Shown here piece after piece: positions 46,990 through 58,462 of a DNA stretch of 64,000 bases. A program made the translations under genes and the position numbers. Source of the DNA: Xanthostigma xanthostigma (taxonomy: Eukaryota > Arthropoda > Insecta > Raphidioptera > Raphidiidae); the NCBI GenBank assembly GCA_963575645.1, contig OY754470.1, forward strand, positions 5,712,501 through 5,776,500, written 5' to 3'. The notes under the pieces are model-generated. The model was not told the DNA's origin and searched no databases. It saw only the letters and a list, made by a program, of their open reading frames with translations. How positions within the stretch are numbered: position 1 is the first letter of the stretch; every line of letters begins with the position of its first letter.

Positions 46990-47740
46990 AGGTAGCCTAA
47001 CGTATTCCAACCAATTGGGCGACGGGACCATTCCAACTTCAGAATATTGATATTTGATGTAGACGTAGTGTAGTAAATAAAATAAAATTTCTGATATCGC
47101 GTGAGGTGATGCGGGTAATGGCTAGTATTCAATATGATATTTGCTATTCGTCACCATGGTTACCTACATAAGGCTAGGTTCACACTATACGGTTTTTCCT
47201 ATTCGGAATTCTTATACGATTTTACCGTATACAGTAAAAACGTATTCAGTATTCACATTCATACGTTTTTCTTATACGGTAGAATCGAAATGCTATTGCC
47301 ACTGAGACCGTTTCGTTTTTTGTGCCGTACGCGGCTCACGGTTTTCAGTGACAAGACACGGCTGCAAAAATAAACGAAACTGTTTTTTTTACCGCATTCG
47401 GTTTTACCGTATAGTGTGAATACGTGTATATGTTTGCATTTGCTACTGAAAACTGCATACGAAAAACGTTTCGGTAAACCGCAAGGTGTGAACGTAGCCT
47501 AATATGTTCCGCACGTCATGTAAAAATTAATCAAAGCATGCTCAACTAGTTTATTTCTGACAGATCTACAAAACAAAAGAGCAGCTAATTTTTTTTATTT
47601 TCAAAATATTTCCAAAACTATAATGTTTAGAAAAAAAAATGTTCAACGAAACTTTCTTGAAAAAATAATTAGAATAATAAGCCGTTATGAAAAGTATACT
47701 ATTATTACATAAAAAAACAACGTTTTAGTATATATCTCTT
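46990..47740 (+). repeat. Interspersed repeat X, copy 2 (filled by a MITE)
   Basis: It matches 3186-3562 on both sides of an inserted MITE at 47172-47499, with about 90 percent identity. It continues directly into repeat Z at 47741, which suggests X and Z are parts of one longer element. Confidence 0.8.
47172..47499. mobile_element. PIF/Harbinger-like MITE (328 bp), TAA duplication
   Basis: The termini are GGCTAGGTTCACACTATACG and the inverse of GGCTACGTTCACACCTTGCG. TAA lies on both sides (47169-47171 and 47500-47502), and the uninterrupted repeat X at 3186-3562 has a single TAA at this point. The interior repeats GTATACGG/CCGTAT motifs. No transposase. Confidence 0.9.
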
Positions 47741-48012
47741 CTGCGCATGCGCCGATTTTCTCCAAAAACAATAGGGCTCTTTATATTTGCAAACCAAACA
47801 ACCTTCCAAAATTTGGTTTCAATCCGCTCATCCTTTTGACCTGTATCGTGCTCACAGACAAACAAACTAACAGACGCACAGAGTTTTTCCAAAAATATGT
47901 TTTTTTGGATTCGGGTGACCTCAAAACGAAAAATATTGTAAAATTTTTGAAAAGTGATTTTTGACCTAAACTAGTACCATTTCCCACTTGTGGGTTGGAA
48001 TGGTAAAAGATT
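47741..48012 (+). repeat. Interspersed repeat Z, copy 1
   Basis: From GCGCATGCGCCGATTTTCTC through CAATCCGCTCATCC, GTGCTCACAGACAAACAAAC and GACGCACAGAGTTTTTCC to TGGGTTGGAATGG. Copies are at 59178-59425 and, interrupted, at 63050-63770. It has a LINE-tail look (ACAGACAGAC-type phrase), but no coding part is present. Confidence 0.65.
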
Positions 48013-48459
48013 AAATCCCACTGTAAATTGCGTGACGTGATTGTATTTCGGTAAATCGAGTTTTCTGTGTAGACGCGTCCGTTGTCGGGCACGTTAATAA
48101 GGTGTGTACTGTGTGTACCGTGTAACTAGTTCCATGCAACTCACGGACCACGCCCACGCTAGCTCATATGTGGGCAGTAGCAGCCCGGCTGTCTCTCTAT
48201 AATACGTAAGATAATATTTTTGTATCCATTCTCTGTTTATGTGCATAATAACTACTACTTGTAGCGTGCCAGAAATTTATGATTCAGCACGCGCTCAAAA
48301 TCTCCTCGATTTGGCCCCGGTACGAACCTTCAAATAACGTTTGACGTAGAGCCGCGCACGACATTTTATCAGTTTTGCAACCAAAAGACCTGATGCAGTG
48401 AACGAATCTTATTTTATTCTTGTATTTTTTAAAAGTCCAGTATACAGGACACTTGCGTA
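48013..48459. other. Unannotated stretch
   Basis: GC is slightly raised at 48120-48190 and 48300-48360. No frame or motif supports a gene. Confidence 0.35.
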
Positions 48460-49432
48460 CAGTCCCAGATCTAGGGGGAGGGGTGCAAACTGGGGCACCC
48501 GCCCCGGGTAGCAGTTTTAAGGGGCGCCAGAATCAATATAGGTAATGTAACAATCGCCCCGTTGGGACAACAAAGAATTTCGTGAGACGACAATCAGTTT
48601 GTTTTTCTAAAAAAGACACACTTTGTTGTCTAACAACAATCGGCTCCCATTCTGACAATGATACGCAAATTGTTGTGGGGCAACAACAATCGGCTCCCAT
48701 TCTGACAATGATACGCAAATTGTTGTGGGGTAACAACAATCGGCTCCCATTCTGACAATGATAGGCAGATTGTTGTGGAGCAACAACAATCGGCTTGATT
48801 TTCCAACAAAAAAGGGCTTTGTTGACAAATTCCAATGAATGCAAGAAAGGAAACAACGATCCAGCGCGTATACAAACCACGGGATAGCTCACGATCATAG
48901 GTCAGTCATGATACGACAGTGATACACAGTGTTTCATCGAGTAAAGAATCAACATAAAATAACAGTCAGTGAACAGTGCTGAGGTAACTGATAAGATAAA
49001 AAATAAATTAACTGTGTAAATAATACTGTAAGAAATAAATAGAACTGTATAGAGTTAATAAATAAGTGTGTTAATTAAATTTTGGTGTGTTTCTGTGTTG
49101 TAAATAATCTTGTGTATATAGTTGTATAGTGACTTTGTGTTCTCGATACTTATATTTTTATTAATTTACTTAGTTTTCGTTTGTGTGTTTAACTGTTTTG
49201 TTAAACGTTTAATATTGTAAATAAATAATTTCCACCACGAACTAGCACAGTTTTGTTACAATAATATGGTAATAGATAATAAAGAGTGCAAAATTATTAA
49301 AGAGTTTTTATTGTCCCGTCAACCATTATATATTTGTGAGTTTTTTTAAGTAGTTTATTTCAAACGCCGGAGAGATGGGGCGCCATTATCAAGTTTCTGC
49401 CCCGGTTCGAAAAAATCTTAGATCCGGGGCTG
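48460..49432. mobile_element. hAT non-autonomous element (973 bp)
   Basis: The ends are CAGTCCCAGATCTA and the inverse of CAGCCCCGGATCTA. The 8-bp duplication CTTGCGTA is perfect (48452-48459 and 49433-49440). GGGGCGCCA motifs lie inside both ends. It carries a worn copy of the repeat seen at 50649-50827 and a 50-bp tandem array. No transposase; the middle is AT-rich. Confidence 0.9.
48632..48781. repeat. Tandem array, 3 x 50 bp
   Basis: The unit runs from AACAACAATCGGCTCCCATT through ACAATGATACGCAAATTGTT, with about 95 percent identity. Each unit contains ACAAT...ATTGT inverted motifs. A fourth unit begins at 48782 and fades. The minus-strand open frames of 73-121 codons here are translations of the array. 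Confidence 0.95.
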
Positions 49433-49440
49433 CTTGCGTA

Positions 49441-50565
49441 GACGAAATAGGTTTTAATTTAGTATGTGTTTTAGTTTTTAATTTAGAGTCTGGCCCGCTA
49501 ACACACCCTAAATCTTATAAATGGCCCTTTAGAAAAATCAGTCTGACACCCCTGGCTTAGACAAGGACTGTGTGGCAACATTTTAAATTTCCTACTGCAG
49601 TACGTACGGAATGAATGAGTCAGTACTCAGTAGGCACTTTGGTATAACAATAACACACGTGGAACTAGAACAATGTTTCACACATCTTGTATACAAATAT
49701 ACCAACATATACACATAAGTAAATAAATTTCACTTTAACCATTTCACTACGTGCAGCATGCGAGCTAAAGCGAAATCAACACTTACAGCTTATCTATAGC
49801 ATCTATGTCTCAGCTGGTAAGCTGTCTCATCGCGCAGAGATTAATCTAATCTTGATAAAATACATCAAAACCTTTTTTTTACTCTTTGTTTAACCTAAGG
49901 TTAATCTAAAACAGTGATGCAAACCTCTACCTTTCACATACTAAAGGTAGAGTACATGCTACCTACAAATAACTGCTGCGCTCCTCATCTCAAATCTTTT
50001 TCCCTTCGCTTAAAAACGAATACTGCTCTTCCGACGCTGTTTTTAAAGCTAAATTGTTTCGGTAAACGCCAAAGAATCACACTACAAAAGGTAGAAGATA
50101 TTCTTCGTAGCATATGATCAAAATAAGTCAGTATTATTTGTACGTATTGATAAGAAGACTTCAGTCAAGCTATTCAGTGTATGGGACTTAGCATCAGGAA
50201 GTACTTTTATGTCAGCTCTGACTCCAAATTTAATGGTGTTTGTGATAAATTGTGATAATTATTCTATCACTGGAAGAACTTTCTAAAATTGCGTTCAAAG
50301 AATTCGATTTTCCAGCAAAGAATAAACATAATATTTATTGATCGGCACAATATAGATACTTAAAAACAGTCGACATTCTATTTTTTTTTTATAAACTAAT
50401 CAATAATTTTCTCAGAAAATGTCAATCAACTGACAGGCGGATAATTTATACATAACCGCCGTACATACGCGATATTCTATATATTATATTGTTTTTGATG
50501 TAATTATTTTATATTGAGTGTTTTACAATTATTGCATACTAACTGATTGACCCGACTTACTGTAA
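49441..50565. other. Unannotated; possible solo hAT end at 49500-49553
   Basis: GACACCCCTG at 49543-49552, with GGCCC motifs just inside it, looks like one hAT terminus (inverse of CAGGGGTGTC). No partner was found. A 67-codon frame at 49914-50117 has no known motif. Confidence 0.35.
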
Positions 50566-50648
50566 CATTAGGTCAGGGGTCACCAAATGGCGGACCCCTG
50601 TCCGGATCCGGACCGCTGACCTATTTTGTGCGGACCCAGATGAATTAT

Positions 50649-50827
50649 GAATATTGTTAAAACTCCCCGTTGGGACAACAAAGAATTTTGTGAGTCTCCC
50701 ACAACAATATGTGAGACGACAATCAGCTAAGCAATCTAACAATGAGACACATATTGTTGTTGGAGACAACAATCAAGTCGTCTCACAAAATTCTTTGTTG
50801 TCCTAACGGGGAGATTGTAACAATATC
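50649..50827. mobile_element. Small inverted-repeat element (179 bp)
   Basis: TATTGTTAAAACTCCCCGTT and GGGACAACAAAGAATTTTGT at the left pair with their inverse at the right; arms are about 50 bp. A related, one-ended copy begins near 48545 inside the other hAT element. No clear duplication. Confidence 0.75.
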
Positions 50828-51715
50828 AATATAAACATTTTTGTGGTCATTCAATTTAGTCTGCGCTTTGTCTTTTTTCTGCCGCTCATCGGATAGTCAC
50901 GATTTTTTAATTCGATGTATCTAGGTTGATCTGTTACAGTCCCAATCAAAAGTAAGTCGAATTCTAAATGGGAACTTTTCCATAATAAATTTTTACAAAA
51001 GGGTTAAGTCGATGATACCAATAAATTATTGTCATAAAGGTATAAATAAATAATTTTCTTTAATATTATTAATTATTTCAGTATTTTACTTAATGGACTA
51101 ACTTTTGAATTTTTTGTACAAAGTTAGGTTAGAAAAAATAAATTTATGTAAATATCTGTATTTTACATATTTTTTGCAGTAGGTAATTAAAAAAAGAAAT
51201 TAGAAGTAATAAAAATTAAAATTAAATCATTAAAAAGTTGAAAACTCAGTTAAAATTGTTAAAATTGTCAAGAATAAAAATCCATAATCGAAAAGTGATA
51301 AGGTTTAATAATTTTTCTTAATTGATTAAAAGTCTCCTAATTAAATTGGAAAAAATATTAAAATATGCGTAAGACATCGATGCTTTACATAGTTAGTTTT
51401 CGGAACTGCTGACATTATTTGGTTATTTGCAAAAAATTAAAATGTACCGTTTGCATGTTAGGTTGACATATTTTCCATAAGACTACATGTAAAAGTTTTT
51501 TTTAATTTTTGACTTTATAAATCTCCTAATGATTTTGGATTTTTTTGAGAAAGTTTTGTCATAAAAAAATCTATTAAAAAACCTTATTTCAGATTTTTTT
51601 CATTATCTTCGTAAAACGGCTCAACCTCCTTAATAAAAAAAAAACTATTCAAAGTTCTTTTCGTTTTATTTTTTAGTCTTGGCTGTTAGTCATCATCTAC
51701 CAAACGGACCGCGAC

Positions 51716-51926
51716 CATAGAGATATTAGACTAGAGTACTCGAGTGAACCGTGAAAGTGAGAACAGTTCCTTATCTCTATGGTAACTAATGATACAAAAC
51801 AATGCTGATTTGAGTAAACAAATTACTGATTTTCTGGGTTTTCTACAGCGTTCTCTCTCTGAACTGAGGACACTCACTTATGGCAAACATACGAACTAGC
51901 GTACTCTAGTTACTTATATCTCTATG
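51716..51926. mobile_element. hAT-like MITE (211 bp), copy 2, nested in another hAT
   Basis: The CATAGAGATAT ends are flanked by a perfect 8-bp duplication ACCGCGAC (51708-51715 and 51927-51934). It is inserted in opposite orientation to 11599-11832, in the right subterminal region of the 50574-51972 element. Confidence 0.92.
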
Positions 51927-51980
51927 ACCGCGACAGATATGGACCCGCAATGAAACTAATTTGTGATCCCTGCATTAGGT

Positions 51981-52833
51981 TATAAAGCTTAGACTTAGTA
52001 TTTAATAATCAACCTAGTACCCAGAATGATATATACGTGCGACTTGCACGGCCAATCAGCTGTCAAATTTTAAACTTGGACAAATGGGGCCAGATTTAAA
52101 AACGGAATATTCGCATTCGCTAATATGGGCGCCTAAAAATTTACATTCGTTACATCTTATTACCTACCTACATAAAAAAACACAGTATCAAAATTTCTTC
52201 AAAACCCGAGTTACAGACGAGGGGGTCAGAATGTATTCCTTGAAATTGAACTGTCTGTATAATTAATATTTAATATCTATAAAAAAATTCTGTGTTTGCG
52301 CGGGAACACACAGACATTTATGGAAACAATTTATTTCTCTATAAACAGTATTTTGTCATTAGAATTGTGTCAATTGATTTGAAATACGTCAAGTTATCAA
52401 TAATTCACATCAGGTTTGTATGCCTGTGCATGGCGTGTACTTACTCTATAATATTATGTGTATTATATATATTGTTAGTTTATAGACTCGAGAAATCGAT
52501 ATTCCCACGATTTGTATTACCTTAATGGTGACGTAAGCACATTCTAAATAAGCCAACAAATAAACGGTACAATATGACGTAACATACACGTCATTCTGGA
52601 GTACCTTACCCAGAAAATTGGAATTGTCGGGGTGTTATTGCCTTTGTAATCATTATCAACCGCTACTTCGATCTTACGTTACGAATACAAAAGTGTCGTT
52701 AGAAAACTCGATGGATGAAGATCGAGCCAAATCGGGATCTTAGACTAAATGTTAATGAAATATTCCTCTATTGTGACCGAAACATAACATTGATTATTCA
52801 ACAAAATTTGAAAGGTTCTAAAAGGTTTATCTC
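51981..52833. other. Unannotated stretch
   Basis: Frames of 60-77 codons at 52084-52525 are of chance length. No repeat noticed. Confidence 0.4.
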
Positions 52834-53338
52834 AATAGGTCATATGCATAAAACTCCAAATTGGTTAAAATTTTTATTTCGAAATATATTTTAGTTCTTG
52901 ATCGTAACGTAATGGTTATTTTATTAATCTAATCACTGAAAAAAATACAAATAATAAAAAAGAAATGTAGAAAATAAGCGCTATTTTCGAATTTTCAAAA
53001 CGCATCGTGACGTCAGAGTATATATCAACAACAGTTTTTTTGACGACTGTGTCGTCTCACAGTAAGATTATGTCAGTATTTAGAGAAAACAACAAATAAA
53101 CTTCATTTAGAACATTGACAATTTGATATCAAGGTTGGCATGCATCGTATATCATGACGTCACATAAGCCCGCGAACATGGCCGATTGTTTAAACTGTCT
53201 ATTTTTGAATGTGGAATTTAATATTTTTTTTCTTATGATAATATTACATTTTTAAATGATTATCAATTTTTTCCGTATTATGGTTGACTAAATAATCTAT
53301 TAAAAATATAAAAAAAAAAATCATGCATATGACCTATT
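52834..53338. mobile_element. Interspersed repeat H, copy 2 (TIR element, 505 bp)
   Basis: Both ends carry AATAGGTCATATGCAT as a terminal inverted repeat. The body is the reverse complement of 13697-14111. No coding capacity and no convincing target duplication. Confidence 0.7.
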
Positions 53339-53639
53339 GCAATAATGCACCTGGAATCTTTCAAATCAAAAGAATTTCAGGCCGGAGAGACCTACCTAAC
53401 ATGTAACAGTAAATTATAAATATTTCGTTGAATCTGCTTTAGTTTCGGTAGCTTTTTCAAATACAATGTTTGGTCACGAAATTCGTGCCTTATTTTTATT
53501 ACATGTGACAGATAACAGTTTTAAATTTATCACACCGAAACAAAAAATATAGGTACGCCTAAAAATTGTTTTTAACAGATTTTTTGTTACCCATTAAGTG
53601 TAATAATCGATAAAATACCAAGATGAAAATAGTAGAGTA
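53339..53639. other. Unannotated AT-rich stretch
   Basis: Nothing recognised. Confidence 0.4.
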
Positions 53640-53985
53640 AGCTATCCATAAAAGATAGACATATAACAGGGCTCATGGCGGACTTTCTGTAGAGCTAGAA
53701 AAGAGAAACAATCCCACTACACATTGTTTTGTTATATCTCAAAGGGATCAGGCAGCGTTTTCGATGAAAGCTCCCAGTGGGCTTGATTTTTTCCAACATC
53801 TTCTACAATCGTCGTTATATTTCAACTACTTTACACAAAACATAAATGAATTATACACATAAACCTTTGTCTTGAATCACTCCGTCCATTGGTGAAAACC
53901 GTATGAAAATCCGTTGAGTAGTTTTTGAGTTTATCGCGTTCAGACAGACAGACGCGTCGGGGGTACTTTGTTTCATAATCTGCAG
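53640..53985 (+). repeat. Probable LINE 3'-tail fragment
   Basis: GTCCATTGGTGAAAACCGTA, GTTGAGTAGTTTTTGAGTTT and CAGACAGACAGACGCGTCGG form a phrase known to me as a very common lepidopteran repeat tail. Only one copy is in the window, so the boundaries are guesses. Confidence 0.45.
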
Positions 53986-55538
53986 TGATAGAAGAGGCTA
54001 TGATGTTCTGTGTTACAACACTTTTGTAATTTAGTTTAATTTTATATAATTTGTAACTGTCAGATTCTTTTGAAATTCGCTAAAAGCCTACGGAAGCCGA
54101 GACTTGAAAAGATAAAAGTTACGCTCTTTCATGAACAACAATTAAAAAGCCAACACGTTCCCAACAATCGATTGTTTCGATTGACATGACGCAAGGTCAA
54201 AGGTCGCCACTCGGTAGCCATGCGGCCGGCAACTTTTATACAGGAGATTTTTAAGTTGATTCTTCTTTTTTAACAGCGTGTAGAAATCAAATAGACGAAC
54301 AATTATTATTTTAAGTAACTTTTTTATCAAAACTCAAAAATAAGAGAGACATAGCCGTTCAAAGTTTAATAAATTTTATTTAATTAATTCAAAAGCTCGG
54401 TTAACACACGCGAGAAATGGTGGCACGAATCGGAATTGCATTCCAAATGATTCGCGGATGCTACGACGCACGCATTTTTGTGTCCAATAAAACGGGCACA
54501 ACTTCGTACAATTTCTGTGAATACTTAATATTGACGTAACATATTACCGTAGTGACATAACAGCTCCAGGACCGACCTCATTGGATAAAATTTCATAAAA
54601 CTTTGAAAGCCCGTTCCTCTTTCATTTTTGAGTTTTGATAAAAACGTTACTTGAAATATTTGTTCGTCTCTTTGATTTCTATACGCTGTTAAAAAATTAG
54701 TTGTCTGTAAAGTCGGTTTACGGACGATAGTTTTACGTGATAACGTATTCCGCTTGAATATCATATTTAATAATACATAACCTAAATTTTAGTAGCTGTC
54801 AAACTATATTTTTACCGACTAATAATTTGATCAACCAAAGCAAAATACACATTTTTAAGCAATTATAAAAGACATTTAAAAGAATGTATATATATTATAT
54901 ATTTGACCGTATAATTTATCTGGCCATCTGTCAGATGTAGCTTTCGCTGGAACAGCCGAAAAAAATGTTGAACGCACACTACTCTCTGACGTCACGCGAG
55001 AAGAGAGAGACTATCGCTTATATCGCGCTCTCGCTTGCGGAACGTTACTCTTTTTCGTGCGTGCAGCCGGTGTTTCATCAATTTGTAAGACGTTATCACG
55101 TCAAAAAAAGATTCTACTTAAAAATCATTCTGTATATCGTGTCTTGATGGAAGAATTTTATTTCGCTATATTGTTGTGGAAGCAATAGAGTTGGTAAAAG
55201 TGTACATTATAGTGAGATATTTACGATCGAATGTCGGGTTGTAATTGGTATGTTCTTTGTGTTTATACAAGTAAGATGCTAGATCCTAACTAAATGTACC
55301 TACTCTCAACTCTGGCAAGGCAACGGCTAATGAAAGGTTTAATTAAAAACAATTAATGTATCACAAGATAATTTAATGGAGTCATTTAGCTCTTGCGGCG
55401 TTCCCGTATTGTTAGTGTATCGACGCTAATAGCCTCTACGCCAGATCAGACGTACATACATAAAATCTGCGGTCATATGGCGAAAATGGCTTATGTTTTG
55501 ATCTCAAATAAATACAAATACCTACTTTTTGTACTATC
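53986..55538. other. 1.5 kb without a firm call
   Basis: Positions 54295-54335 and 54600-54640 hold an inverted pair (AAGTAACTTTTTTATCAAAACT against AGTTTTGATAAAAACGTTAC). Positions 54940-55110 contain TCTCTGACGTCACGCGAGA and TTCGTGCGTGCAGCCGGTG, which look repetitive. Frames of 60-79 codons are not supported. Confidence 0.35.
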
Positions 55539-55758
55539 CCCTATAACAGGGGTGGCGAACCTTTCTACATCTATACATGCCAATTTTTTTCAAAAATCTT
55601 TAATGTAGCCATGACACGCCGACAAGCAGCCAAGAAAATTTAGTTGTCAAAAAAATGAGTCTAAATGAAGAGAATAATTTCGATAATACATTGAGCACCA
55701 TGAAACTATTGTTATTTGGTGATAGTAATTTTTTTTTGACATTTGCATATTTTTAATT

Positions 55759-56914
55759 ACCGTATTTTTCGGAGTATAATATAAGACACACCGGACGATA
55801 AGACGCATCTCAAATTTAAGAGATGATTTTTAGAATACTATATTTTAATGTTATTTTCGGATCATAATTGCACATACCGCTAAACTAGCGGTATGTGCTT
55901 TATTATCGCTTTGTGCGTCAGAGCTGATTTTCGTTCATATAAGAAGTTATATCTAAGTTAATTTCACACGAAATCCATTCAAATTGAAGCTTTTTGAAAA
56001 GAGGAGATTCTAATCTATAAAACAGAACCATTTTTAAATCAATTCGAGTTCATAAATACTATTAACATTGTAATTGAAAATCACAAAGAGCAGTTGTCGG
56101 TTGGTCTGTACGTATGTACGTACGTCACGACTCTACAGATCGCAATTTTGGTCGGATTGCCTTGGGTTATATTTTATTCACTTTGTTTACTATCAGACCA
56201 GAACCCTATTTAAATTCACTAAAATGTGTTCAGTAGTTTAATTTTTATAAACAGTTTTATTTTATTATTTTTGACAGCTAATAGTTTAAAAAAACAATAT
56301 AATAATTGCTGTGTAAATACTATAGTGTAATCCATAAAACAAGTGCTACACTTCTATACTGTGATAACACCACTACACTTAGTAGGCTTCGTGGCGTAAT
56401 GGTTATGCCGTTGGATCCCCAAGGGCAAGGTCCTGGGTTCGATTCCTTACGAAATAATTGATATTTTTCTTTTTTTTTCTTTTTATTTTGTTTTATTTTA
56501 TTCCACTTGATATTAATTATATATTATATTATGTATAGTTCTTAATTTTTTTTATTTTTGCAAACTTAAAAAAAATATTTTTTCAATTTTTAATTATTTA
56601 TTTCTTTAAATTTTTAAATCTTTTTAAATTTATTAAAAATATTTTTTAATTGTTATTTTTTTATCATACAGTGGAAAACTTGCGGGTTGTGCACTTTTGG
56701 TTTTGACAACTATTTTTATTTATTGTTAACATAACTCGTACTAGAAATATTTAGTTCATCTTTATTCTTAATGTTAATGGCGTCCCATAGTTTTATTGAA
56801 ATAGATTTATTGAAAAAAATATTTTAATGTTACCTTCGAACAATAAGACGCACCCAAAATTTGAGTCCATTTTTCTATGTAAAAAGGTGCGTTTTATAGT
56901 CCGAAAAACACGGT
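55759..56914. mobile_element. ACCGTATTTTTCGG element nested in the hAT (1,156 bp)
   Basis: The left end is ACCGTATTTTTCGGAGTATA and the right end the inverse of ACCGTGTTTTTCGGACTATA; AAGACGCA motifs follow inside both. ATT flanks both ends and may be a 3-bp duplication. The interior includes repeat V (55890-56270) and then a block of about 400 bp with a tRNA-like sequence. No frame. Confidence 0.7.
56386..56456 (+). pseudogene. tRNA-like sequence of uncertain origin
   Basis: Box A GTGGCGTAATGGTTA and box B GGTTCGATTCC (56436-56446) are good. The acceptor strands GCTTCGT and ACGAAAT pair at 6 of 7 positions if G-T is allowed. The D arm pairs, but the anticodon and T arms are poor. T runs begin at 56462. 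It could be a decayed tRNA or a SINE head; the isotype is not clear. Confidence 0.5.
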
Positions 56915-56997
56915 ATTTCGATTTTGCATCTCAATCAATGCCATAGGTTCGCCATCCCTGCCCTATAAAATAACTACTTTACATGCAGAAAAGTTGA

Positions 56998-57232
56998 AAG
57001 GTTATGGGAACTGAACAGGAGAGGGTATGGGAACTGCAAAGGGGGTATGGAGTCTGCAAGGGGTTATGGAAACTGCAAAGGGGGTATGACAGTTGGAAAG
57101 GGAGTCTGGCACTTATAAAGGGGTATGGCAACTGAAAAGGAGGGATGGGAACTGAACAAGTGGGTATGGGAATTGAACAAGTAGTATGGGAACTAAACAG
57201 GGAGTGTATGTGAACTGAAAAGAGTGGTATGG
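56998..57232. repeat. Purine-rich minisatellite, about 10 units of 22-26 bp
   Basis: The unit is roughly GGGTATGGGAACTGAAAAGG, variable in length and sequence. The plus strand is strongly purine-biased, with several G runs of 4-5. Confidence 0.9.
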
Positions 57233-58462
57233 CCTTTGTTTGTTTGAATTTCTCTATTGTCTAAAAATTTTTCTAAAGGAAAAAGATTAACGCTTTTCTT
57301 ATTTATTTCCACTGTTTGTTTATCCTGCTCCGAACTCAACAAAAAATCACAAAATAAAACTTTTCTCTTGTATTAATCTTCTGGTGGGTGCGTGAGCCAC
57401 CCCGTTGTCTATTTTTCACTGAGATCACAGCACGGTCCGGTTTACATGACTCACGAGCCAAATTCGTTTACTTTAAATCTAAATGTGTTCGAAAGGGTGC
57501 GGCCTCCTAAGGTGGCTTCACCGTTTTTGTGTGCGTTTATTTAAATTTATTTAGATTTAAAATTACAGTAAATCCCCGTACCCGCGGCTCGGTAAAATCA
57601 CTGTGAAACCGTACAATTCTAAAGGCACTTATTTTGCTAGACGCGTGAACTTGTGCGTCTTTAATTTTTACTCGGATTGTCTATTGCCGGCCATTATAAA
57701 GGGTTCATCCTAAAATGTCTTTTATTGAAATCTAAAATAGATAAAGAGACATTTATTTGAGAAAATTACAGACATTTTTTCATAGAAGTTTTAAACAAAA
57801 AACGGTGCCACTACCGAAATGGCGTAGACGCTTATGAGCTTATGGTTGGCTGAATAGATCTGTGTTAACTGCAAAAAAATTAATATATATATACATCTCT
57901 TTCTATAGATAAAGTAATGTGACTGTCTTCTACGGCATCGTATGGCGGTTTATGCTCATCTGTCATTTCTGTAGTTTTTGTTTGCACTTAAGAGGAAGTG
58001 AGCTTATACCCTTCTTCTTATGTTTTTGTATGAGAAATAATTATACTGTTCAAATAATAATAATAATAATAAAATTGGTTGAAATTATCAAATTTTGGTA
58101 CGTGGAAGGACCCTATTAAACATCGCCTTCAACTACTATCTGTAGACGGCGAAACCAAACTCCCGCAGATACGGGGAGGCCTATACAAATGTTGATGGAA
58201 CAATTTCATTGTAAAACATATGTTTTATATTGCAGAAAAAAATAGTTCCACCACGTTCATAGATGGATTAAAAAGTCGTTTTGAATTTAAATGTAGATTT
58301 TATTTACAATTTGTATAGAAAAAAAAACTATTGAACTCCGCACACCCACAGACGGATAGGATTAAAAAGTCATAAATCTCGTTTTACCAAAAAATCTGAC
58401 ATAAGCTACTTTTTCTTCTGAGTTTTGACCACAGATGATAATATACCTAATATACGTAGCAT
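57233..58462. other. 1.2 kb without a supported feature
   Basis: It includes an (AAT)n run at 58053-58072 and a slightly GC-richer part at 57380-57530. No frame or repeat supports a gene. Confidence 0.4.

Larger units (their letters stand above)
50574..51972. mobile_element. hAT non-autonomous element (1,399 bp) holding two other elements
   Basis: The ends are CAGGGGTCACCAAAT and the inverse of CAGGGATCACAAATT. The 8-bp duplication CATTAGGT is perfect (50566-50573 and 51973-51980). GCGGACC/GGTCCGC motifs occur near both ends. Inside are an inverted-repeat element (50649-50827) and a second hAT-like MITE (51716-51926). The remaining interior is AT-rich with no transposase frame. Confidence 0.9.
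55547..56960. mobile_element. hAT-like element (1,414 bp), mostly filled by another element
   Basis: The ends are CAGGGGTGGCGAACCT and the inverse of CAGGGATGGCGAACCT. The 8-bp duplication CCCTATAA is perfect (55539-55546 and 56961-56968). Without the insertion at 55759-56914 the hAT is only about 258 bp, so it was a MITE when it was hit. Confidence 0.9.

Noticed and set aside
48533-48898. Overlapping minus-strand frames of 121, 81 and 73 codons
   Set aside because: They translate the 50-bp tandem repeat in three frames.
49500-49553. Solo hAT terminus CAGGGGTGTC (inverted)
   Set aside because: No partner terminus or duplication was found, so no element is called.
54965-55147. 60-codon frame in GC-richer DNA containing LTSREKRETIAYIALS
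   Set aside because: The underlying DNA looks like a common repeat (TCTCTGACGTCACGCGAGA); no support for a gene.
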